Of a DNA stretch of 64,000 bases, positions 35,819-45,037 are shown piece by piece. Positions within the stretch are counted from its first letter, which is position 1; every line of letters begins with the position of its first letter. The DNA comes from Ruania alkalisoli. Its GTDB lineage: Bacteria; Actinomycetota; Actinomycetes; Actinomycetales; Beutenbergiaceae. The notes below the pieces were generated by a model. That model made no database searches. It saw only the letters and a list, made by a program, of their open reading frames with translations, and was not told the DNA's origin. Made by a program: the position numbers and the translations under genes. Location of the stretch: positions 529,581 to 593,580 of the forward strand of contig NZ_CP063169.1 in NCBI RefSeq assembly GCF_014960965.1. The letters are read 5' to 3'.

Positions 35819-37177
35819 TCATGACCGCTTCACCAGCTCGTAGGCATCGAGTGCAGTGCGCCGGCTCTCGGCCAGATCTACGATGGGCTCGGGATAGTCG
35901 TCCGACTCTGCCTCCGGCACCCAACGCCGCACGTACTGCCCGCCCGGGTCGAACTTCTGCGCTTGGGTGAGCGGGTTGAAGATGCGGAAGTACGGTGCGG
36001 CATCCGCCCCGGAACCTGCGACCCACTGCCAGTTGCCCGGATTGTTCGCCTCGTCGGCGTCGACGAGCGTGTCCCAGAACCACTGTTCCCCGACACGCCA
36101 ATCCACCAGCAGGTTCTTCACCAGGAACGATGCGGTCACCATCCGCACGCGGTTGTGCATGGAACCGGTGTGCCACAGTTCGCGCATACCCGCGTCGACC
36201 AGCGGGATCCCCGTCTGGCCGTAGCGCCACCGGTCCAGCTCCTCCTCGGGTGCCTCGCCCCAGGGGAAGGCGTCGAACTGGCGCCGGATGTTGACCTGGG
36301 CCAGGTCCTCGGCGTGGAAGGCGACGTGATGGTGGAACTCGCGCCAGCCCACCTCGCTGAGGAACTTTCCCTGATTCTGCCGTGCGCCGTCGGGAAGGTC
36401 CTGGTGCAGACGGTGCCAGATCTGGAACGGGCTGATCTCCCCGAACGCCAGCGAGGGTGAGAGCCGGGAAGTGCCCTCAACTGCTGGTTCATCGCGTCGG
36501 TGGTACTCGGCCAGCGCGCCGGTGGCGAACTCCTCCAGCCGGCGGGCGGCGTCCACCTCGCCCGGCTCCCAGGTCTCGCGGAGCCCTCCCGCCCAGTCCG
36601 GCCGCGTCGGCAGGAGGCCCCAGTCCGCGAGTTGGTCCGTGGCGGGCCGGATGGACGGTGCGGGAATATCCGCTGGTTCCGGCAGGGGAACCCGCGGCTC
36701 GGGTCCTGCCAGGAACGCCTTCCAGAATGGGGTGAATACCTGGTACGGCCTTCCCTCGCCGGTACGGATCGTCCACGGTTCGCTGAGCAGATTGGCGGCG
36801 AAGCTCTCGACCTCCACGCCGCCGGCGCGCAGCCCCTCCTTCAGCTCGGCGTCGGCGTGGCGCCCGTGGCCGTACCGCCGGTTCCAGAACACCCGGGTGG
36901 CTCCGGCCGCGCCGACGACGTCTCGCACCTGCTCAGGTCCGTTCCCCCGCCGTAGCACCAGCGTCCCGCCACGGTCCGCCAGCCGGGCCGCGAGCTGGGT
37001 CAGGCTGTGGTGCAACCACCAACGGGAGGCTCCGCCCAGTGGCCGGACCCCCGGCGTATCGTCCTCCAGCACGTAGACCGCGATCACAGGTGCTTCGCGC
37101 TCGGCGGCGGCGAGAAGCGCCGGGTTGTCGGCCAGTCGGAGGTCGCGGCGCAGCCAGACCACGGTGGAGGAGTCCAT
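35819..37177 (-). CDS. phr: Deoxyribodipyrimidine photolyase
   Basis: This 452-residue light-driven DNA repair flavoprotein splits cyclobutane pyrimidine dimers. The N-terminal antenna domain begins TVVWLRRDLRLADNPAL. The C-terminal FAD domain has TSRLSPSLAFGEISPFQIW, EVGWREFHHHVAFH and the signature WHTGSMHNRVRMVTASFLVK, then LVDADEANNPGNWQW. All residues expected for a class I photolyase are visible. It is divergent from the nitroreductase-like gene with 83 bases between them. Confidence 0.93.
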   Translation of the reverse strand: MDSSTVVWLRRDLRLADNPALLAAAEREAPVIAVYVLEDDTPGVRPLGGASRWWLHHSLTQLAARLADRGGTLVLRRGNGPEQVRDVVGAAGATRVFWNRRYGHGRHADAELKEGLRAGGVEVESFAANLLSEPWTIRTGEGRPYQVFTPFWKAFLAGPEPRVPLPEPADIPAPSIRPATDQLADWGLLPTRPDWAGGLRETWEPGEVDAARRLEEFATGALAEYHRRDEPAVEGTSRLSPSLAFGEISPFQIWHRLHQDLPDGARQNQGKFLSEVGWREFHHHVAFHAEDLAQVNIRRQFDAFPWGEAPEEELDRWRYGQTGIPLVDAGMRELWHTGSMHNRVRMVTASFLVKNLLVDWRVGEQWFWDTLVDADEANNPGNWQWVAGSGADAAPYFRIFNPLTQAQKFDPGGQYVRRWVPEAESDDYPEPIVDLAESRRTALDAYELVKRS

Positions 37178-37260
37178 GCGGAACCTTCCGCTCGGGGCGC
37201 GCCGATCTGCGGGTGGCGCGGATACGGAATCACCCTAAACACATATGCGTTGTGGCGAGC

Positions 37261-37719
37261 ATGAGACTTCACGGAGAGTACGAGCCCAGCACCACCGCGT
37301 GGGTGCGCGAGCAGGTCGAGGCCTACGAGACCAGCGGAGGGCAGGAGGCGAATACCCTGAGAGGGCGAGCGGAGTGGCCGATCGTGGTGGTCACCTCTCG
37401 TGGGGCCAGATCCGGGAAACTCCGCAAGAACCCTGTGATGCGGGTGGAGTCCGGCGGCGTCTATGCCGCGGTCGCCTCCAAGGGCGGTGCTCCCGAGCAC
37501 CCGGTCTGGTACTACAACTTCCTCGCCGACCCGGTGGTCGAGGTTCAGGACGGTGCCGAGCCGCGGTTGTACCGCGCACGGCTCGCCGAAGGCGCCGAGC
37601 GCGAGGAGTGGTGGGAGCGGTCGGTGGCTCTCTACGCCCCGTACGCGGAGTACCAGGAGAAGACGGACCGGCTGATCCCGGTGTTCCTGCTGGAGCCGGT
37701 CGACGAGCAGGAGCGCTGA
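37261..37719 (+). CDS. Deazaflavin-dependent nitroreductase family protein
   Basis: This 152-residue split-barrel protein is of the DDN/FDOR type. VVVTSRGARSGKLRKNPVMRVE holds the basic cofactor-binding segment and HPVWYYNFLADPVVEV is the family hallmark. Members use F420 or similar cofactors to reduce quinones. The ATG at 37261 is preferred; no ribosome site is evident and the promoter-like TATGCG lies close upstream, so a leaderless message is possible. Confidence 0.88.
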   Translation: MRLHGEYEPSTTAWVREQVEAYETSGGQEANTLRGRAEWPIVVVTSRGARSGKLRKNPVMRVESGGVYAAVASKGGAPEHPVWYYNFLADPVVEVQDGAEPRLYRARLAEGAEREEWWERSVALYAPYAEYQEKTDRLIPVFLLEPVDEQER

Positions 37720-37722
37720 GGC

Positions 37723-37789
37723 GGGAGCGACACGGCTACGTCGGTCTGCCGCAGTGGAGTGCCGCAGACCGACGTGTCCGTGTCGCTCC
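37723..37789. terminator. Long inverted repeat between convergent genes
   Basis: About 30-base arms starting GGAGCGACACGG pair with only a few mismatches across a loop near 37755. The whole gap between the nitroreductase-like gene and the dihydroxyacetone kinase is taken up by it. A bidirectional terminator is likely. Confidence 0.7.
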
Positions 37790-37791
37790 GG

Positions 37792-39477
37792 TCAGCGAGC
37801 GGCGGTGCGCATCACCAGGGCGAGGGAGATCGCTCCGGGGTCGGGGTGCCCGATGCTCCGCTCGGCCAGCGGCCGGGCGCGCCCGATGCGCGGGGTGAGG
37901 TCCGCCGTCGCGTCCGCTTCCGTGGTGGCGACCTGGGCGGCGGCAGCCCACGCCTGCGCCAGCTCGCTCTCGTCCTGCTCGAGCGCCTCGGTGAACGGGA
38001 TCAGCGCGTCGAGGAGGGTCTTGTCGCCTCGCTCTGCCTTGCCGTAGGAGAGGATGTGCTCCAGCGCCGCCCGAACCGCTGTGCGCACCTGGGCTCCGGT
38101 GACGGCGGAGTCGTCCGCGAGTGCGCCTGCTGCGGCCCGTAGCCCCGCACCCCACAGGGCGCCGGAGGTGCCGCCGGCGCGATCCCCCCAGGCATCCCCG
38201 GCGGCCGCCAGGGCGGATGCGGCCCCAGCCCCGGCCTCGACGGCTTCGGTGAGGGCTTTCAGGGCTGCGTCGGCGCCGTTCGTCATGCCGCGCCCGTGGT
38301 CGCCGTCGCCGGCGATTGAGTCCAGCTTGCCCAGTTCGGTCTCGTGCTCGTGCAGGGCAGCCGCCACGCGCTGGCCGATCGCGAGCAGTGCCCGCGCGCT
38401 CGCCTGGGACTCGGTAGTGGCCTCCGGGTAGGTGACGGCGGTGGCATCCTCGATCGCGGCAGGGTCGCGGCGGGTGGTGGTGATGGCGCTGCCACGCCGG
38501 AATGCGGGCGTCTGGGCGGGAGCCACCCAGAGCCTCTCCAGCTCCTCGTCCAGCCAGAACAGGGTGAGCGAGACCCCGGCCATGTCCAGGCTGGTGATGA
38601 GCTCACCGACCTCGGGTGCCACGATCTCCACGCCCGCGTCCTCCAGGAGCGGGGCGATGTCGTTCCACAGCACGAACATCTCTTCGTACTTGGTCCCCCC
38701 GAGGCCGTTCACGAGCACGGCAGCCCGGCGTGCGCCGTCGGGACGTTCGGTCAGGACCTTCTCCACGAGCATGCGGGCCAGGTCCGCTGCAGGCAGCACG
38801 TCCTCCTCGGCGATACCCGGCTCGCCGTGGACACCCATGCCGACGCCCATCCGTCCCTTCGGCACCGTGAACAACGGGTCCGGATCGCCCGGAAGAGTGC
38901 AGCCCGCGAAGGCGACCGCGAACGAGTAGGTGGCATCGTTCGCGCGCTGAGCCACCTCCACCACGCCGTCCAGGTCGTAGCCGGCCTCGGCAGCGGCTCC
39001 GGCGATCTTGAAGACCACCAGATCTCCGGTGGTACCGCGGCGCTTGTGCCGCTCCTCGGCGCTCGCGGACGTGATGTCGTCAGCCACCACTACGGTGCGG
39101 GTGGGGATGCCCTCGGCGTTCAGGCGCTCCTGGGCGAGGTTGAAGTTCAGCACGTCCCCGGCGTAGTTGCCGTAGGAGAGGAACACCCCGCCTCCGCGCT
39201 GGGCGGCCTTGGCCACAGCGTGCACCTGCTGAGCGGACGGGGAGGCGAAGACGTTGCCCACGACGGCGCCGTCGGCCATGCCAGGACCCACCCAGCCGGC
39301 GAAGGCCGGGTAGTGGCCGCTGCCGCCGCCGATGACGACGGCGACCTTGCCCTCGGGTGTCTCGGTCGCGCGCACGCACCCACCGGTGACGGGTTGCACG
39401 GTGTCGGCGTGCAACCGGCAGAAGCCGGAGAGCATCTCCTGGGCGAACTGGGTGGGATCGTTGAACACCGTTGTCAT
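37792..39477 (-). CDS. Single-chain dihydroxyacetone kinase family protein (DhaK-DhaL fusion)
   Basis: This 561-residue protein joins DhaK (residues 1-330) and DhaL (about 360-555). DhaK has GGGSGHYPAFAGW and His217 in VHGEPG, the residue that binds the keto substrate covalently. DhaL has the ATP-binding SIAGDGDHGRGM. It is the ATP-dependent form, as in dihydroxyacetone and erythrulose kinases. The ATG at 39477 follows GAGGAG. Its promoter shares a 12-base motif with glpD, so it may belong to the same polyol regulon. D-erythrulose kinase activity is an alternative worth considering given the EryI-like isomerase at 6170. Confidence 0.9.
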   Translation of the reverse strand: MTTVFNDPTQFAQEMLSGFCRLHADTVQPVTGGCVRATETPEGKVAVVIGGGSGHYPAFAGWVGPGMADGAVVGNVFASPSAQQVHAVAKAAQRGGGVFLSYGNYAGDVLNFNLAQERLNAEGIPTRTVVVADDITSASAEERHKRRGTTGDLVVFKIAGAAAEAGYDLDGVVEVAQRANDATYSFAVAFAGCTLPGDPDPLFTVPKGRMGVGMGVHGEPGIAEEDVLPAADLARMLVEKVLTERPDGARRAAVLVNGLGGTKYEEMFVLWNDIAPLLEDAGVEIVAPEVGELITSLDMAGVSLTLFWLDEELERLWVAPAQTPAFRRGSAITTTRRDPAAIEDATAVTYPEATTESQASARALLAIGQRVAAALHEHETELGKLDSIAGDGDHGRGMTNGADAALKALTEAVEAGAGAASALAAAGDAWGDRAGGTSGALWGAGLRAAAGALADDSAVTGAQVRTAVRAALEHILSYGKAERGDKTLLDALIPFTEALEQDESELAQAWAAAAQVATTEADATADLTPRIGRARPLAERSIGHPDPGAISLALVMRTAAR

Positions 39478-39549
39478 CGCAGACTCCTCGAGGTCGCGCC
39501 AGCTTCGATCGGGCGACGTCTGGGGTCGGGCGACGGCGCCACGTTCAGT

Positions 39550-39561
39550 CGTTCGTGTGAA
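39550..39561. promoter_or_regulatory. Shared motif (complement of TTCACACGAACG) upstream of the DHA kinase
   Basis: CGTTCGTGTGAA here is the exact reverse complement of the motif at 5095-5106. It lies 73 bases before the kinase start, almost the same distance as at glpD (75). With one more base on each side it forms GTTC-GTGT-GAAC, an inverted repeat. A common repressor site is inferred. Confidence 0.45.
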
Positions 39562-39685
39562 CGCTCTCAATCCTGCCGTGTTCGTGCTCGTGTTGTCATC
39601 GGTGTGCTCATCGTGAGACGCCGGCCAGCGCGCACCCGCTGGCTGACGCGCCACCCGCCGAGCGACTGCGTCGTCGGTGTGGCCC

Positions 39686-42109
39686 CTACCGCTGCGGGAC
39701 GCGCCGGGTCGGTGCGCGGCGGGCCGGGTGCGTCACCGGCAGCACACCCGTGGGGGCGGGGATCGCGAGGCGGACTGGCTCCTCTCCGGCCAGTTCGACT
39801 GGCGTGCCGTGGTGCGAGGTGCTGAGCGACTCTCCTTCGACCAGCCGGTAGGTCGCGGTGTCGGTGCCGTCCTCGCGGCGAACGTCCACCTCGACCACCG
39901 CACCGTTCCACCGGATGCGGAAACGCAGGCGGGTCAGCTCCTTCGGCAGCCGGGGCGCGAAGGTCACCTGCCCGCCGTGATCGCGCATACCGCCGAACCC
40001 GGAGACAGCGACCTGCCACGATCCACCCATGGAGGCAATGTGCAGGCCGTCGTCGACGTTGCCGTGCAGATCGCCTAGGTCCACCAGCGCCACTTCGGCC
40101 CAGTAGTCGTAGGCGAGTTCCAGGTGGCCGGTCTCGGCTGCCAGCACTGCTTGTGTGGCTGCAGACAGCGAGGAGTCCCGGACGGTCCGGGCCTCGTAGT
40201 AGGCAAAGTTCCGTGCCTTCTGCTCGGGAGTGAACAGGTCCCCCCGCAGTTGCATCGCCAGCACGAGGTCGGCCTGCTTGATCACCTGCTTGCGGTAGAT
40301 CTGGAAGTAGGGGAAGTTCAGCAGCAGCGGGTAGAAGTCATCCGATGTGCCCTCGAAGTCCCACTCGTCCCTTCGGGTGAATCCCTCCGACTGGGCGTGA
40401 ACCTGCAACTCCTCGTCGTAGGGGATCGCCATGGCAGCAGCAGCCCGGCGCCACCCGGCCACTTCCTCCTCCGTCACCCCGAGCGCGGCGGCGCTCTCCG
40501 GGTTGCGCTCGCACGCGGCAGCGGCAGCGGTGAAGTTCGCCTGGGCCATGACATTCGTGTACAGGTTGTCGTCCACGATCGCCGTGTACTCGTCCGGCCC
40601 GGTGACCCCATCGATGTGGAACGACCCGTCGGTGTTGAAGTGCCCCAAGGACATCCACAACCGGGCGGTCTCGGTGAGCAGCTCCGTCCCAGGCCCGCGG
40701 TCGAACTCGCCGTCGCCCGTCGCGGCCACGTACCGGGCGGTCGCGTCCGCCACCGCGGAGTTGACGTGGAAGGCCGCCGTTCCCGCCGGCCAGTAGCCCG
40801 AGCACTCCTTCCCGGTGATCGTGCGCCACGGGAATGCCGCCCCGTGTAGCCCCAGTTCGGTCGCCCGCTCGCGTGCTTGTGGCAGGGTGTCGCGCCGCCA
40901 CGTGAGGTGGTCGCGGGCCGCCTGCGGCTTGGTGTAGGTCAGCATCGGGAGCGCGAAGAGGTCGGCGTCCCAGAAGGTGTGCCCGTCGTACCCGATGCCG
41001 CTGAGTCCCTTGGCGCCCAGACCCTGACCCTCGGCACGGGCCGAGCACTGCAGCACGTGGAACATCGAGATCCGTACTGCCTGCTGCAGCCCGGGATCGC
41101 CGTCGATCTCCACGTCGGCGTGCTCCCAGAAGTCGTCGAGGTACGCGCGCTGCTTCGCGGCGAGCTCGTCCCAGCCGATGAGCTTTCCGACGGCCAGCGC
41201 TGCCTCCACCTGGTCACGCAGGGCGGGACCGGACCGGCGGTGTGACCAGCCGTACGCCAGATACTTGACCATCCGCAGCTTCGACCCCTTGGGCAGCTGC
41301 GCCGTCACCGTGTATCGGGCGAGGTCCTTGTCCGCCTCGATCGTGGTCCGCGCGCCCTGGGGCACTTCCAGCACGTGGTCCATCCCGACCGCCATCCGCA
41401 ACTTGCTGCGCCGGGTCCGGTGCACCAGCACCGCCTGCTGGTCGCGTGCCGCGGATGCCTCTGATTTGAGCGGACGCTCGAGTACGGCCGCGTCCCGCGG
41501 GTCCGAGGAAGGGGCCGCGTTCTGCTCGTTGGCGAGCAGGTCGGAGTACAGAGCGACGTAGACGTTGTCGTCCAGTGCTTCGACCTCATAGTGGATCGCG
41601 GCGAGTGACCGGTGGGCGAAGGAGACCAGCCGGCGGGAGGTGACCCGCACCGACTGCCCGTTCGGTGATGTCCACTCGGTTGAGCGGTCGAGGGTGCCGG
41701 TGCGCAGATCCAGGGCGCGTTCGTGGGAATGGGTGGTCCCATACCGCAGATCGAAGGGGGAGTCGCCGACGAACAACCGGATGAGCTTGCCGTCGGTGAC
41801 GTTCACGACCGTCTCACCGGACTCGGGGAACCCGTAGCCGGACTCGGCGTGCGGCAGAGGACGCTCTTCGTAGAAGCCGTTGATGTATGTCCCGGGCACT
41901 GCCCGCGGTTCGCCTTCTTCCAGGGTGCCGCGCATGCCGAAGTGCCCGTTCGAGAGGGTGAAGAGCGTTTCGCTCGCCGCGATCTCGTCCGGCATGAGAC
42001 CGGAGCGTGTCAGCTTCCAAGGGTGGATGGCGTAGCCGTGCCGGGTAGTGGCGTAGGTGGTCGAGTCGCCGCTCTCACTGGTGGTGTGCTGACCGTGTCC
42101 GTTGGTCAT
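39686..42109 (-). CDS. Glycoside hydrolase family 65 disaccharide phosphorylase
   Basis: This 807-residue GH65 enzyme has an N-terminal beta-sandwich (to about 290), linker helices, an (alpha/alpha)6 catalytic barrel and a C-terminal sheet. Motifs include GHTFWDADLFALPML and VTGPDEYT with Glu507 as general acid. Family members phosphorolyse maltose, trehalose, kojibiose or nigerose to beta-glucose 1-phosphate and glucose. The start overlaps the stop of the upstream beta-phosphoglucomutase gene (42107-42111), so the pair forms an operon turning a glucose disaccharide into glucose 6-phosphate. Which disaccharide is not decided. Confidence 0.92.
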   Translation of the reverse strand: MTNGHGQHTTSESGDSTTYATTRHGYAIHPWKLTRSGLMPDEIAASETLFTLSNGHFGMRGTLEEGEPRAVPGTYINGFYEERPLPHAESGYGFPESGETVVNVTDGKLIRLFVGDSPFDLRYGTTHSHERALDLRTGTLDRSTEWTSPNGQSVRVTSRRLVSFAHRSLAAIHYEVEALDDNVYVALYSDLLANEQNAAPSSDPRDAAVLERPLKSEASAARDQQAVLVHRTRRSKLRMAVGMDHVLEVPQGARTTIEADKDLARYTVTAQLPKGSKLRMVKYLAYGWSHRRSGPALRDQVEAALAVGKLIGWDELAAKQRAYLDDFWEHADVEIDGDPGLQQAVRISMFHVLQCSARAEGQGLGAKGLSGIGYDGHTFWDADLFALPMLTYTKPQAARDHLTWRRDTLPQARERATELGLHGAAFPWRTITGKECSGYWPAGTAAFHVNSAVADATARYVAATGDGEFDRGPGTELLTETARLWMSLGHFNTDGSFHIDGVTGPDEYTAIVDDNLYTNVMAQANFTAAAAACERNPESAAALGVTEEEVAGWRRAAAAMAIPYDEELQVHAQSEGFTRRDEWDFEGTSDDFYPLLLNFPYFQIYRKQVIKQADLVLAMQLRGDLFTPEQKARNFAYYEARTVRDSSLSAATQAVLAAETGHLELAYDYWAEVALVDLGDLHGNVDDGLHIASMGGSWQVAVSGFGGMRDHGGQVTFAPRLPKELTRLRFRIRWNGAVVEVDVRREDGTDTATYRLVEGESLSTSHHGTPVELAGEEPVRLAIPAPTGVLPVTHPARRAPTRRVPQR

Positions 42110-42909
42110 CAGGACTCCTCGTTGGTCGATGTCTGGGGATGGCTGGGTGTCTGCTCGAGCGAGGAGCCGTTCGGGAGGAGCTCGCCGAGGTCGGCCACCA
42201 CGACGTCGGCGCCAGCCTCGGCCAGTGCGTGGGCGTGACCGAGGCGATCCACGCCGATCACGTAGCCGAAGTCGCCGGCGCGCCCGGCCTGGACCCCGGC
42301 GATCGCATCCTCGATCACGACCGCCTCACTCGGGGCCACCCCGAGTGCTTCGGCTCCGGCGAGGAAGGTGTCGGGCGCAGGCTTGCCCGGCAGGGAGCGA
42401 TCCGCGGCGATCACGCCGTCGATGCGCGCGTCGAAGAGGTCGATCAGCCCGGCGGCCGTGAGCACGGCTACTGCGTTGGCGGACGCGGTCACCACTGCCG
42501 CGGGAATCCCCGCCTCGCGAACGGATTCCAGGTAGGACACCGAGCCGGGGAAAGTCTCCACGCCGCGCTCGTCGAGGATGCGGCGCACATCGGCGTCCTT
42601 GCGGTTGCCGATCCCGCAGACCGTCTCAGCTTCCGGCGGGTCCTGCGGCGTTCCCTCCTCGGGGTGGATGTCACGCGAGGCGAGGAAGGTGCGCACGCCG
42701 TCGTACCGCCGTCGGCCATCGACGTGGGCGGCGTAGTCCGCCTCGGTGAACTCCGGCAGGCCACGCTCGGCCAGGATGGCGTCGAACGTCTCCTTCCAGG
42801 CAGCGAAGTGCAGCGTCGCGGTGCGCGTTAGCACGCCGTCGAGGTCGAACAGGCACGCACGCACGTGGGCAGGCAGACCGAGAGCGGCGAGAGTCTGGGG
42901 GGAGGGCAT
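42109..42909 (-). CDS. Beta-phosphoglucomutase family HAD hydrolase
   Basis: This 266-residue HAD protein has LFDLDGVLTRTATLHFAAWKETF as motif I with the beta-PGM type cap, then VVTASANAVAVL, GKPAPDTFLAGAEALG and VIEDAIAGVQAGRAG. It interconverts beta-glucose 1-phosphate and glucose 6-phosphate. The ATG at 42909 is chosen from the start of the conserved fold; no ribosome site is clear. The gene overlaps the GH65 phosphorylase, whose product is its substrate. Confidence 0.9.
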   Translation of the reverse strand: MPSPQTLAALGLPAHVRACLFDLDGVLTRTATLHFAAWKETFDAILAERGLPEFTEADYAAHVDGRRRYDGVRTFLASRDIHPEEGTPQDPPEAETVCGIGNRKDADVRRILDERGVETFPGSVSYLESVREAGIPAAVVTASANAVAVLTAAGLIDLFDARIDGVIAADRSLPGKPAPDTFLAGAEALGVAPSEAVVIEDAIAGVQAGRAGDFGYVIGVDRLGHAHALAEAGADVVVADLGELLPNGSSLEQTPSHPQTSTNEES

Positions 42910-43072
42910 GACGAGCACGCTAGTGCCGACGGGTGGGTGCATGTCGAGCCCTGGGCCGGGTTTCGTCGATCGTTGCTCTCCTGCAACATCGCCGCCACGC
43001 AGCCCGCGGCCGCCGAGGAGCCCGGCTGCGACGATTTGCCACCACGTCGCCGAGCCCGCACGCCCCGCTCCA

Positions 43073-43123
43073 CGGGCCGAAAGATTGACCCTTTGACCGC
43101 TCACGGGTCGATTTTTCGGCCCG
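43073..43123. repeat. Inverted repeat upstream of the phosphoglucomutase gene
   Basis: Arms CGGGCCGAAAGATTGACCC (43073-43091) and the complement at 43105-43123 pair with two mismatches. Related words (GGTCGACCCT, GGGCCCGTGGGCC) continue to about 43180, suggesting a second, partly decayed palindrome. The 327-base gap between the mutase and BCCT genes contains no gene. Confidence 0.55.
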
Positions 43124-43185
43124 CGGAGCGGGTCGACCCTGAATGTCGGGCCCGTGGGCCAACGGCCCAGGGCAGATTCAACCCA

Positions 43186-43231
43186 CGACGGCGGAAGGTG
43201 CCCTGCGATGTGAGCGCACCTTCCGCCGTCG
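43186..43231 (-). terminator. Hairpin after the BCCT transporter gene
   Basis: Perfect 16-base arms CGACGGCGGAAGGTGC (43186-43201) and GCACCTTCCGCCGTCG (43216-43231) around a 14-base loop start 6 bases after the transporter stop on the minus strand. Strong intrinsic terminator candidate. Confidence 0.7.
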
Positions 43232-43236
43232 GGGCT

Positions 43237-44874
43237 CTACATGCCGCCGGTCACCCGGGCGAGGGCTTCCTCCTGCGCTTTGACGCGCCGATCCTGCTGG
43301 ATGCCCCGGGCGAGGGCAAACAGCATCGCGAACACCATGATGAAGATCGGCAGGCCCACCACGGTGATCACCTGCTGCAGAGCGAACAGCCCCGCATCGC
43401 CGGCCAGCACGATCAGCGAGGCCGCGAGCACACCTTCGGCAATACCCCAGAACATCCGCTGCCCGACCGGGCCGGAGCCGGCGTCACCTGTGCAGAGCAT
43501 GTCCACCACCAGGGAGGCGGAGTCGGAGGAGGTCGCGAAGAAGATCGCCACGATGAGCACTGCTAGACCCTGGATGAGTGTGATCACTCCGTCGGGTACA
43601 GCGAACTGATCGAAGAAGGTGAACATGGCTAGCGGTATGTTCTCCTCGGTGACGACCTTCTGAGTGATCTCGCCGCCGCTGCCACCGATGCCATCGAAGT
43701 CAAGTGCGGACCAGCCGAAGATCGAGAACCAGATGATCGTGAAGAGAGTCGGAGCCACGAGCACGCCGATGATGTACTCGCGGATGGTGCGTCCCTTGGA
43801 GATGCGGGCGAGGAAGATGCCCATGAACGGCGACCAGGTGACCGTCCAGGCCCAGTAGAAGACGGTCCAGCCCGCCTGCCAGCCCCAGCCCTCAGGATCG
43901 GTGTACGGCGCCATCGCGTCGTTCCAGAACGACAACGGGATCAGTTGCTGCCCGTAGATCCCGATGGTCTCGATGATCTGCCGGGCGAGGAAGACTGTGG
44001 ACCCGAAGATGAACACGAACACCATCAGGCCCACGGCCATGCCGATGTTGATGTTGGAGAGGGTCTTCACGCCCTTGTCCAGGCCCCGCACGATCGAGGT
44101 CACGGCGACCGCTGTCAGGGTGACGATGATCAGTACCTTCACCCAGACCGCGTCTGGCAGCGCGGTCAGCTCGGACAGGCCGGCGTTGATCTGGGAGGTG
44201 CCCAGGCCGATCGAGACCGCCACGCCGAACAAGGTGCCGAGGATGGCGAAGATGTCGATGGTCTTGCCGATCGGGCCGTAGATCTTCTTCTTCAGGAAGG
44301 GATAGAACACCGAGCTGACGCGCATGGGCAGCTTGTACCGGTAGACGAAGAAGCCGAACGCCAGCCCGGGCAGGGTGAAGATCGTCCAGGTGTGCAGCCC
44401 GAAGTGGTAGAGCGCGAACGCCATCGCATCCTCGGCAGCCTGCACCGAGTGCGGCTCCACCCCGGCCCGCGGCGGTTGCGCGGAGTGGTAGATGGGCTCA
44501 GCCACACCCCAGAACATGAGGATCGTCCCGATACCACCGGCGAAGAGCATCGTGAACCACGAGACATTGCTGTATTCGGGCCGGGCATCGTCGGAGCCGA
44601 GCCGGATCCTCCCGTACTTGCTGAGCGCCAGGATCACCAGGAACAACAACCACAGGCTCACCCCCATGATGAAGAACCATCCGAGGTTGGTCACGATCCA
44701 GGTGCGGGCTGCCGTGAACGCCTCAGCGGTCTGCGACGGCAGGAGCAGCAGCACGATCAGGAAGAAGACCATGCAGGCCGCCGCGACGAAGAAGATGGTC
44801 GGGTCCGTCTTCAGCCGCAGGGCAGCGGCCCAGCGTTCCAGTGTTCCGGTCGGTGTGGAGGATCCTTCGGACAT
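43237..44874 (-). CDS. BCCT family transporter (betaine/choline/carnitine type)
   Basis: This 545-residue sodium- or proton-coupled symporter has 12 membrane helices. The family signature WAWTVTWSPFMGIFLARISKG lies near residue 345, and the preceding FYWAWT supplies the aromatic box that binds trimethylammonium groups. The N-terminal tail is short and the C-terminal tail lacks a long osmosensing helix, unlike BetP. It probably imports glycine betaine, choline or carnitine. No related enzymes lie nearby. Confidence 0.92.
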   Translation of the reverse strand: MSEGSSTPTGTLERWAAALRLKTDPTIFFVAAACMVFFLIVLLLLPSQTAEAFTAARTWIVTNLGWFFIMGVSLWLLFLVILALSKYGRIRLGSDDARPEYSNVSWFTMLFAGGIGTILMFWGVAEPIYHSAQPPRAGVEPHSVQAAEDAMAFALYHFGLHTWTIFTLPGLAFGFFVYRYKLPMRVSSVFYPFLKKKIYGPIGKTIDIFAILGTLFGVAVSIGLGTSQINAGLSELTALPDAVWVKVLIIVTLTAVAVTSIVRGLDKGVKTLSNINIGMAVGLMVFVFIFGSTVFLARQIIETIGIYGQQLIPLSFWNDAMAPYTDPEGWGWQAGWTVFYWAWTVTWSPFMGIFLARISKGRTIREYIIGVLVAPTLFTIIWFSIFGWSALDFDGIGGSGGEITQKVVTEENIPLAMFTFFDQFAVPDGVITLIQGLAVLIVAIFFATSSDSASLVVDMLCTGDAGSGPVGQRMFWGIAEGVLAASLIVLAGDAGLFALQQVITVVGLPIFIMVFAMLFALARGIQQDRRVKAQEEALARVTGGM

Positions 44875-44958
44875 GGTGCGCCTTTCGGTCGGCCGACAGC
44901 AGCAGTGACGGCCAGGAAGGCGCGAACGTTCTGCCCGCCCTACCGAGCCGATCGATCC

Positions 44959-44973
44959 GCACCACTGTGGTGC
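44959..44973. promoter_or_regulatory. Palindrome upstream of the BCCT gene
   Basis: GCACCAC-T-GTGGTGC is a perfect 7-1-7 inverted repeat 85 bases upstream of the transporter start. It is a plausible operator, but no cognate regulator is in the window. Confidence 0.35.
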
Positions 44974-45037
44974 AGATCACGGTCGGCGGCAACCGGAATG
45001 GGACACGAGATGTCACAGGAGTTCTTCACGATCGTGT

